A model generated the notes under the pieces. The model was not told where the DNA came from. It made no database searches and saw only the letters and a program-made list of their open reading frames with translations. DNA of 64,000 nucleotides. Origin: JACVRW01 sp963808775. Lineage in GTDB: Bacteria > Actinomycetota > Thermoleophilia > Solirubrobacterales > Thermoleophilaceae. Shown here one piece after another: positions 53,924-61,290 of this stretch (the first letter of the stretch is position 1; the number at the start of each line of letters is the position of its first letter). A program made the position numbers and the translations under genes. The DNA lies in NCBI GenBank assembly GCA_963808775.1, contig CAWEGR010000007.1, positions 372,001 through 436,000 on the forward strand. Reading direction: 5' to 3'.

Positions 53924-55213
53924 CTAGAGGACCATCCCTGCACCGACGGTGTCGTTCGTCGACTCGTCGATGAGGATGAAGCTCCCGGTGGCGCGGTTGC
54001 GCCTGTACTCGTCGAGAAACAGCGGCGAGGAGAGCCGCAGGCGCAGGCGGCCGATCTCGTTGAGCGCCAGCCCGGTGGCCGACTCGTCGCGGTGCAGCGA
54101 GTTCACGTCGATGCGGTAGAGCAGCTCGTCGGCCTTCGCGAGGGCGGTGCGCGTGGTGTGCTTGATCCGGTAGCGCCCGGAGGTCTGCAGCGGCCGCTCG
54201 GACATCCAGCAGACCATCGCGTCGAGCTGGCGGGTCTCGGTGGGGCGGTTGTGCGGGCGGCAGATCATGTCGCCGCGCGAGACGTCGACGTCGTCCTCGA
54301 GGCGGAGGGTGACGGACAGCGGCGGGAAGGCCTCCTCGCGCTCGCCGTCCATCGTGTCGATCCCGGCGATGCGGGTCTCGAGCCCCGAGGGCAGGACGAC
54401 CACGTCGTCGCCGACGCCGAAGACGCCCGAGGCGACCTCGCCCGCGTAGCCGCGGTAGTCGTGGTGCTCGTCCGTCATCGGGCGGATCACCCACTGCACC
54501 GGGAAGCGCGCGTCGAGCAGGTTGCGGTCCGAGGCCACGTGCACGTGCTCGAGGTGGTAGAGCAGCGACGGCCCCTCGTACCAGTCCATGTTCTCGGAGC
54601 GGTCGACGACGTTGTCGCCGTGCAGCGCCGAGATCGGGATGAACGTGACGTCCTGGACGTCGAGCTTGGCGGCCCAGCCGGCGAACTCCGAGCAGATCCG
54701 CTCGAAGACCTCCTGGTCCCAGTTCACCAGGTCCATCTTGTTGACGCAGACGACGAGGTGCGGGATGCGCAGGAGCGACGCGAGGAACGCGTGGCGGCGC
54801 GACTGCTCGAGGACGCCCTTGCGCGCGTCCACGAGGATCAGCGCGAGGTCGGCGGTCGAGGCGCCCGTGACCATGTTGCGCGTGTACTGCTCGTGGCCGG
54901 GCGTGTCAGCGATGATGAACTTGCGCCGCGGCGTGTGGAAGTAGCGGTACGCGACGTCGATCGTGATGCCCTGCTCGCGCTCGGCGCGCAGGCCGTCGGT
55001 CAACAGCGCGAGGTTGATGTAGCCGTCGCCGCGCTGCTCGGAGGAGCGCTCGACGTGCTCGAGCTGGTCCTCGAAGATCGACTTCGTGTCGTAGAGGAGG
55101 CGGCCGATCAGGGTCGACTTGCCGTCGTCGACCGACCCCGCCGTGGCGAAGCGGACGAGCTCGGACTGGCGCGCCGAGACGACGCTGCCGTTGGTGGCGA
55201 CACCCGGCTCCAT
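53924..55213 (-). CDS. cysN: sulfate adenylyltransferase subunit 1 (CysN, GTPase)
   Basis: This is the regulatory GTPase of ATP sulfurylase, 429 residues, which drives adenylation of sulfate to APS. G1 is ATAGSVDDGKSTL (residues about 24-35), G3 is ADTPGHEQYTRNMV, G4 is VCVNKMDLV and G5 ISALHGDNV. The rest is the elongation-factor-like beta-barrel with YRGYAGEVASGVF and RPHNRPTETRQLDA. There is no APS-kinase (CysC) domain fused at the C-terminus; the protein ends TNDTVGAGMVL. It is 5 bases after cysD. The 17-kb-long sulfur set runs on the minus strand with cysD and cysH upstream. Confidence 0.95.
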   Translation of the reverse strand: MEPGVATNGSVVSARQSELVRFATAGSVDDGKSTLIGRLLYDTKSIFEDQLEHVERSSEQRGDGYINLALLTDGLRAEREQGITIDVAYRYFHTPRRKFIIADTPGHEQYTRNMVTGASTADLALILVDARKGVLEQSRRHAFLASLLRIPHLVVCVNKMDLVNWDQEVFERICSEFAGWAAKLDVQDVTFIPISALHGDNVVDRSENMDWYEGPSLLYHLEHVHVASDRNLLDARFPVQWVIRPMTDEHHDYRGYAGEVASGVFGVGDDVVVLPSGLETRIAGIDTMDGEREEAFPPLSVTLRLEDDVDVSRGDMICRPHNRPTETRQLDAMVCWMSERPLQTSGRYRIKHTTRTALAKADELLYRIDVNSLHRDESATGLALNEIGRLRLRLSSPLFLDEYRRNRATGSFILIDESTNDTVGAGMVL

Positions 55214-55218
55214 GGGAG

Positions 55219-56173
55219 CTAGAAGTAGCCCTCCTTCTTGCGGTCCTCCATGGCCGCCTCGGAGACCCGGTCGTCCGCGCGCGTCTCGCCGCGTTCCGTT
55301 ATGCGGGTCGCCGCGATCTCGGAGACCACCGCCTCGAGCGTCTCAGCCGTCGAGCGGACCGCGCCCGTGCAGCTCATGTCGCCGACGGTGCGGAAGCGCA
55401 CCGACTCCTCGAAGGGCTTCTCGTCCGGCAGCAGCTCGACCCACTCCGAGGTCGCGTAGAGCATGCCGTCGCGCTTGAACACCTCGCGGTTGTGGGCGAA
55501 GTAGATCGACGGCAGCGCGATCCGCTCCTCGGCGATGTACTGCCAGACGTCGAGCTCCGTCCAGTTCGAGAGCGGGAACACGCGCACGTGCTCGCCGGGC
55601 TTGACGAAGCCGTTGTAGAGGTTCCAGAGCTCGGGGCGCTGCGCCTTCGGGTTCCACTGGCCGAAGTCGTCGCGGAACGACAGGATGCGCTCCTTCGCGC
55701 GGGCGCGCTCCTCGTCGCGGCGCGCGCCGCCGAACGCGGCCTTGAAGCCGTGCTCCTCGAGCGCGTCGAGCAGGGTGACCGACTGCAGCCGGTTGCGCGA
55801 CGCCCGCGGGCCCTTCTCCTCGACCACGCGGCCGCGGTCGATCGAGTCCTGCACCGAGGCGACGATCAGCCGGGCGCCGATCTCCTCGATCAGCCGCGTC
55901 GCGATAGGCGAGGACCTCCGGGAAGTTGTGGCCCGTATCCACGTGCATGACGGGAAACGGGAGCGCCGCGGGCCAGAACGCCTTGCGCGCGAGGTGGAGC
56001 AGCACGGCGGAGTCCTTCCCGCCGGAGAACAGGATCACGCCGCGCTCGAGTTCCGCCGCCACCTCGCGAATCACGTGGATGGCCTCGGCCTCGATGGCCC
56101 TCAGATGTGGGATCTCGTAGCTCATCGGCTCGACGTCCGAGGGCAGGATACGGGGGATCTCGACGGTGCTCAT
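55219..56173 (-). CDS. cysD: sulfate adenylyltransferase subunit 2 (CysD), one frame break
   Basis: This is the catalytic subunit of ATP sulfurylase, about 318 residues. It begins MSTVEIPRILPSDVEPMSYEIPHLRAIEAEAIHVIREVAAEL and has the PP-loop ILFSGGKDSAVLLHLARKAF. The substrate-binding motifs are VMHVDTGHNFPEVLAYRD and AAFGGARRDEERARAKERILSFRD. The middle part has LSNWTELDVWQYIAEE, and it ends SEAAMEDRKKEGYF. The frame breaks near 55908. A second ATG at 56125 (MSYEIPHL) is also plausible. It is adjacent to cysN and 24 bases after cysH, which supports co-transcription. Confidence 0.93.
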
Positions 56174-56197
56174 GCGGTTTGGCTCAACCGGCAAGCG

Positions 56198-56803
56198 TCA
56201 CACGTGTAGGCCGCACTCGGTCTTTTCCTGACCGGACCAGCGGCCCTCACGGCCACTGCCGGGGAGGGTGCAGGGGGCGCAGCCTATGGACTCGAACCCC
56301 CGATCGTGCAGGGGATGGTAGGGCAGGTCCCGCTCGTTGATGTAGCGCCAGACATCCTTGTCCGTCCATTCCGCGAGGGGATTGAACTTCCATACCCCCC
56401 TTGCATCATCCCATTCAACGCTCTCCGCGTCCGCTCTGGTGGGCGATTGCTCGCGGCGAATCCCGGTGATCCAGGCGTCCGATCCGGCGAGCGCGGCCTC
56501 GAGCGCGTCGACCTTGCGGGGGCCGCAGCAGTTCGAAGCGCTCCATGGAGTGCCGTTCGGCGGCGTTGCGTCCAGCACCTCGACCTTCAGGCCGTAGCGA
56601 TCCTCGACCTTGCGCCAGACCTCGTAGGTCTCCGGGAACAGCACGCCGGTGTCGATCGTGAACACGCGGGCGGACGGCTCGATCGCCATCAGCATGTCGA
56701 TCAGGACCGTCTCCTCCTTCTGGAAGGAGCAGGCCATGACGAGCTTCGGGTGGTGGCGCTCGATCGCGAGCCGGAGCGTGTCCTCGGCGTCTAGACCGCG
56801 CAT
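56198..56803 (-). CDS. cysH: adenylyl-sulfate (APS) reductase, CysH family
   Basis: This is a thioredoxin-dependent APS/PAPS reductase of 201 residues, producing sulfite. The PP-loop-like CSFQKEETVLIDML is present, then TGVLFPETYEVW. Five Cys residues give the two pairs NCCGPRK (Cys92-93) and IGCAPC (Cys175 and 178), which bind a 4Fe-4S cluster, plus the C-terminal ECGLHV Cys (197). The cluster suggests APS as substrate, rather than PAPS. It is 24 bases ahead of cysD on the same strand and overlaps the end of the sulfite reductase gene by 13 bases. Confidence 0.93.
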   Translation of the reverse strand: MRGLDAEDTLRLAIERHHPKLVMACSFQKEETVLIDMLMAIEPSARVFTIDTGVLFPETYEVWRKVEDRYGLKVEVLDATPPNGTPWSASNCCGPRKVDALEAALAGSDAWITGIRREQSPTRADAESVEWDDARGVWKFNPLAEWTDKDVWRYINERDLPYHPLHDRGFESIGCAPCTLPGSGREGRWSGQEKTECGLHV

Positions 56804-58648
56804 TCGCCCTCACCCCGGATGACCTGGAAGGGCTCCTTGCGCTGCCAGTCGACGAAGTGAGTCATGTTCTCGAGGCTGAACTCGATCGGCAGGGCCAGCT
56901 CGCGGACCTCGTCCTCGAAGCGGGTCGTGCCGGCGCGCTCGGCGAAGTCGTTGAACTCCTCGCCCTCCTCGCGCTCCGCCTCGTACATGCGGATCCAGCG
57001 CTCGACCGCCTCGGGCACGCGCTTCGCGGCGAGCCGCACCTTGAGGCGGGTGCCGTAGAGGACCTCGCCGCCCTCGTAGCGGCCGCCGATGTGGGCGACG
57101 TAGGCCGGGATCGTGTGCTCGCCGACCTTGATCGAGGCCCCGTAGAACCCGATGTTCGCGATGTGGTGCTGGCTGCAGCCGTTCGGGCAGCCGGACATCT
57201 TGATGTGGATCCGCTTCGTGAGCGGGTCCGTGATGCCCATCTCCTCGATGCGCTCCATGACCGCGCGGTTGAGGCCCATCGAGCTCGTGATGCCGAGCTT
57301 GCACGAGTCCGTGCCGGGGCAGCTGACCACGTCGACGACCTCGTCGGCGCCCGCCTGGCCGAGGCCGAGGGCGTCGAGCTCGCGCCAGACCTCATAGACC
57401 GACTCGTCGCGGACCCAGCGCAGCAGCAGGTTCTGGTGCACGGTCGTGCGCGCCCAGCCGCCGCAGTAGTCGCGCATGATCTGGGCGAGCCCGCGGAACT
57501 GCTCCGGGGTGAGGTCGCCGCGCACGATCCGGACCTGGACGCTCGAGAAGCCCTCCTGGCGCTGCGGCTGCACGTTCGAGGCGCGGAAGCGCTCGAAGGG
57601 GGAGCCGTCGCCGTTCGGCTGGGCGTAGGCGGCGGGCGGCGCGGCCACGCTCCCCTCCTCGTCGTGCACGGTGAGGAGCGGCTGCGGGTCGAAGTCGCGC
57701 TCGGCGACCCAGTCGCCCTGAGCTCCTCCTCGACCTGCTCGCGGAACGCGTCGATCCCGATCTTGTCGATCAGCACCTTGATGCGCGCACGCGCGCGGTT
57801 GACGCGCAGCCACTCCTGGCGGTCGAAGATGCGGAAGACGGCCTCGGAGACCTTGAGGAAGTCGCCGTTGTCGAGCTCGACGAAGTCGTAGAGCGTGGGG
57901 GCGACGCGCGGCATGATCGACGTGCCGCCGCCGACGCGGATCTCCACGCCGCGGACGCCGTCGCGCACGCGCGGGATGAACGCGATGTCGTGGATCCCGG
58001 TGATCGCGCGGTCCTCGTCCGTCGCCGTGAAGGCGGTCTTGACCTTGCGCGGCATGAGCTGCGTCGTGGGATGGCGGACGAAGTAGCGGACGTACGCGCC
58101 GGCGTACGGAGTGATGTCGAACAGCTCGCCCTCCGTGATCCCCGCCCACGGGTCGCCCGTGACGTTGCGGACCGTGTTGCCGCAGCCCTCGCGCGAGGAC
58201 AGGCCGGAGTCCGAGACCTTCCGGATCAGCTCGGCCATCTGGCGCAGCGGGATGTGGTGGATCTGGATGTTCTGACGGGTGGTGACGTGGCCCTTGTTCA
58301 GGGGCGCGTACTCCTCGACCACGTCGGCGAACGTCTCCATCTGCTCCGGCGTGACGCCGCCCATCGGCAGCTTGATGCGACACATCTGGACGTCGGCCTG
58401 GCGCTGGCCGTAGACGCCCTGCTTCAGGCGGAAGCCGATGAACTGGTCCTCGGGCGTCTGGCCGTCGAGGAACTTCTCGGCCTCGTTGTCGAAGTCGTCG
58501 AACTCGCGCTCGAGGACCGGGATGATGTGGCCGGGGACGTTTTCGTAGACCTCGGGGTTCTCGAGCGACCCTTGCCTGCTGTGCGCGAGCAGCCGGCTTG
58601 CGGCTGCGAAGCGTTGCTTCTCTTCGCCTCGACCGAAAGCGGTTCCAT
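56791..58648 (-). CDS. ferredoxin-type sulfite/nitrite reductase, two frame breaks
   Basis: This is a siroheme/4Fe-4S reductase of about 619 residues that reduces sulfite to sulfide (or nitrite to ammonia). The cluster ligands are in SCPGTDSCKLGI and SGCPNGCSQHHI. Siroheme-facing segments are RIKLPMGGVTPEQME, TTRQNIQIHHI, SSREGCGNTVRNVTGDP and TTVHQNLLLRWVRDE. Frame breaks lie near 58622 and 57722 and both look like lost bases. I start at the ATG at 58648 (MEPLSVEAK), since no start exists in the second frame. The neighbouring cysH, cysD and cysN genes favour sulfite as substrate. A family member name (Sir, NirA) is not fixed by sequence. Confidence 0.9.
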
Positions 58649-58723
58649 CGGGTCAAAGTAGCAAAAGCCGACCGGGTTTTCGGAATTGCTGGACGAGTAT
58701 CCCCTGTGGGATAGGTTGAGCTC

Positions 58724-60142
58724 ATGGATGCCACCGCGCAGGCCGAGCTCGTCGCGTCGGGTGAGATCTCGCCCAGGGAGCTGGCCGAAGAGGCCATCGG
58801 GCGGATCGAGGAGCTGAATCCCGAGATCAACGCCGTCATCCACCCGCTGTTCGAGAAGGCGCTCGAGACAGACCCGGCGGACGGGCCGTTCCGCGGCGTG
58901 CCGATCGTGATCAAGGACCTGATCTGCACCACCGCCGGCGACCCGTACCACGAGGGCACGACCTTCCTGCGCGACCTCGACTGGCGCGCGGACGAGGACT
59001 CCTGGCTCGCCGGGCGCCTGCGCGCGGCGGGCTTCGTCTTCGTCGGCAAGACGAACGTCCCGGAGTTCGGGATCCTGCCCACCACGGAGCCGCGCTCGCA
59101 CGGGCCATCGCGCAACCCGTGGAGCACGGAGCACTCGACCGGCGGGTCGAGCGGCGGCTCCGCGGCGGCGGTGGCCGCGGGGATGGTCGCGATCGGGCAC
59201 GGCGGCGACGGCGGCGGCTCGATCCGCATCCCCGCCTCGTGCTGCGGCCTCGTCGGCCTGAAGCCCTCACGAGCGCGGGTGTCGATGGCGCCGCTCGGCG
59301 ACTTCGTCTCCGGCCTCGGGGTGGAGCTCGTGGTGTCGCGCTCGGTGCGCGACGCCGCGGCGGTGCTCGAGTGGGTCGCGGACCCGCCGCCGGGCGAGCC
59401 CTACTTCGCGCCCGCCCGGCAGCGCCCCTACGGCGAGGAGGTCGGCGCCGACCCGGGCCGCCTGCGCATCGGCCTGATGACGAGCGCGCCGGCCGCGCTC
59501 GCCGAGGTGCACCCCGACTGCGCGGCCGCGGCGCGCGCGGCGGCGCACGCGCTCGAGGCGCACGGCCATCACGTCGAGGAGGCGTATCCGCCGGGGCTCG
59601 ACGACCCCGCGTACGAGCCGATGTTCATGGTGCGCTGGGCCTCCGGCGTGGCCACGCTTGTCGACTACTGGGGCCTGCGCCTCGGCCGGCCGCTCACGCC
59701 CGACGACGTCGAGCCGGTGACCTGGGCGCTCGCGGAGACGGGCCGCGGGCATTCCGCCTCCGAGTACCTCACTTCGGTCGGCTACGCCCAGCTCGTGAAC
59801 CGCCACGTCATCGGCTGGTGGCAGGACTACGACCTGCTCCTGACGCCGACGATGGCGCAGCCGCCGGCGCCGATCGGCGCGATCGGGGACGGCTCGACCG
59901 ACGACGATCCGATGGAGCCGATGCGGCGCGCGATCGCGTACGGCGTGTTCACGGCGGGCTTCAATTCGACCGGCCAGCCGGCGATCTCGCTGCCGCTCGG
60001 CCAGGGCGACGAGGGCCTTCCGATCGGCGTGCAGCTCGTGAGCGACCTGGGCCGTGAGGACCTGCTGATCCGGGTGGCGTCGCAGCTCGAGCAGAGCGAC
60101 CCCTGGGCCGAGCGGCGTCCGCCCGTGTTCGCCGCGGCCTGA
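58724..60142 (+). CDS. amidase (amidase signature family)
   Basis: This is a 472-residue amidase that hydrolyses an amide to the acid and ammonia. The catalytic triad of the signature family is visible: the Lys in VPIVIKDLICTT, and the two Ser in the glycine-rich STGGSSGGSAAAVAAGM. The ending has IGVQLVSDLGREDLLIRVASQLE. It starts MDATAQAELVASGEISPRELAEEAIGRIEELN, the usual N-terminal helix. No GatA partners (GatB/C) are seen next to it, so a transamidosome role is unlikely. It is divergent from the sulfite reductase gene, 75 bases apart, and ends 7 bases from the polyamine-binding gene. Confidence 0.93.
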   Translation: MDATAQAELVASGEISPRELAEEAIGRIEELNPEINAVIHPLFEKALETDPADGPFRGVPIVIKDLICTTAGDPYHEGTTFLRDLDWRADEDSWLAGRLRAAGFVFVGKTNVPEFGILPTTEPRSHGPSRNPWSTEHSTGGSSGGSAAAVAAGMVAIGHGGDGGGSIRIPASCCGLVGLKPSRARVSMAPLGDFVSGLGVELVVSRSVRDAAAVLEWVADPPPGEPYFAPARQRPYGEEVGADPGRLRIGLMTSAPAALAEVHPDCAAAARAAAHALEAHGHHVEEAYPPGLDDPAYEPMFMVRWASGVATLVDYWGLRLGRPLTPDDVEPVTWALAETGRGHSASEYLTSVGYAQLVNRHVIGWWQDYDLLLTPTMAQPPAPIGAIGDGSTDDDPMEPMRRAIAYGVFTAGFNSTGQPAISLPLGQGDEGLPIGVQLVSDLGREDLLIRVASQLEQSDPWAERRPPVFAAA

Positions 60143-60149
60143 GCGCGCC

Positions 60150-61262
60150 CTACGCGCCGATCGCCTTCTGGAACGCCGCGTCGAGCTCGCGCTCCTCGCG
60201 GGCGCTCAGCGTGCGGAACACGCGGCCGCGCCGGAGGGTCGCCTCGCTCGGGAACACGAGCTCGTTCTCGAGCAGCTCCGGGTGCGTCTCCGCCGCCAGC
60301 TCGCGCACCCCCTCGACCGGCGAGACGTAGAACACCGTGAGCGTGACCCGCAGCGCGATCTCCGGCCGGTAGTAGAAGTCGATCAGGCGCCGGGCGGCGT
60401 TCGGATTCGGCGCGCCCGCCGGGATCTGCAGGTTGTCCGTCCAGAGCAGGTAGCCCTCGACGGGCTGGACGAAGCGGATGCGCGGCTCGTCCAACCCGAG
60501 CCGGTACGCATCGCCGGACCAGCCGACCGCGATGTCCACGTCCCCGCGGAGCAGGTCGTTGCGGTAGTCGAAGCCCGTGAAGCGGCGGATCTGCCCGTCG
60601 CTCGCGGCGCGGGCGATCCGCTCGACCGCGGCGAGCGCCTCGTCAAGTGTCGCCGTCTCGGGGTCCTTGCCGTCCGCGAGCAGGACGAGGCCGACGCTGT
60701 CGCGCATCTCGCTCTGCATGGCCACGCGTCCGCGGAAGCGCGGGTCGAACAGCGCCTCGACGCTGTCGATGGGGCCGCCGGTGGCGCGGATGTCGTAGAG
60801 CAGGCCGGTCTGGCCCACCTGCCACGGCACGGAGTAGCGGCGGTCAGGATCGAAGTCCGGCTCGCGCAGCCGCTCGATCAGGTTGCGGCGCACGTGGCGC
60901 AGCTCGAGGCCGTCGAAGCGCTCGACCCAGCCGAGCCGCACGAGCCGCGCGGACAGCCAGTCGACGGTCATGATCAGGTCGCGCCCGCCCGAGCCTCCGC
61001 GCGCGAGCTGCGGGGACAGCTTCGCGTAGTAGGCCGCGTAGTCGGTGATCTCCGGCGAGTACTCGACGTGGACCCCGGTCTGGCTCTCGAAGCGCTCGAG
61101 AGTGGGGAAGCGCTGGCCGCTCTGATCGATGTACTCGGGCCAGCTCGAGAACAGAAGCTCGTCCTCGCTCCCGCCGCCGCAAGCCGCGAGGAACGCCGGC
61201 AGCGCGACGAGCCCGGCGGTGCCCTGAACGAGCCCGCGCCGAGTTATCCCGTTGGCCGCCAC
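60150..61262 (-). CDS. polyamine-type ABC transporter substrate-binding lipoprotein (PotD/F-like)
   Basis: This is a 370-residue binding protein, probably for spermidine or putrescine. It starts MAANGITRRGLVQGTAGLVALPAFLAACGGG, with twin Arg and a lipobox Cys28, so export may be Tat-dependent with a lipid anchor. The mature part has LLFSSWPEYIDQSG, typical of PotD, then MTVDWLSARLVRLGWVERFD, LIPWQVGQTGLLYDI-type and YLLWTDNLQIPAGAPNPNAARRLIDFYYRPEIA. It ends LDAAFQKAIGA. The start GTG at 61262 lies 29 bases from the start of the large plus-strand regulator. No permease or ATPase is in the window. Confidence 0.9.
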   Translation of the reverse strand: MAANGITRRGLVQGTAGLVALPAFLAACGGGSEDELLFSSWPEYIDQSGQRFPTLERFESQTGVHVEYSPEITDYAAYYAKLSPQLARGGSGGRDLIMTVDWLSARLVRLGWVERFDGLELRHVRRNLIERLREPDFDPDRRYSVPWQVGQTGLLYDIRATGGPIDSVEALFDPRFRGRVAMQSEMRDSVGLVLLADGKDPETATLDEALAAVERIARAASDGQIRRFTGFDYRNDLLRGDVDIAVGWSGDAYRLGLDEPRIRFVQPVEGYLLWTDNLQIPAGAPNPNAARRLIDFYYRPEIALRVTLTVFYVSPVEGVRELAAETHPELLENELVFPSEATLRRGRVFRTLSAREERELDAAFQKAIGA

Positions 61263-61290
61263 CCTGCCAAGTTATCCTCGCCATGGATTC

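Noticed and set aside
51875..55222. A plus-strand open frame of more than 1100 codons opposite aroF, tauE and cysN
   Set aside because: The minus strand carries conserved genes with motifs in the same span. Long antisense frames are expected in GC-rich coding DNA, and this one has low-complexity Arg/Ala/Glu-rich composition with no recognisable fold.
58724..60142. GatA subunit of the tRNA amidotransferase
   Set aside because: Although the amidase signature is present, gatB and gatC are not adjacent and the N-terminal and C-terminal segments resemble general amidases.
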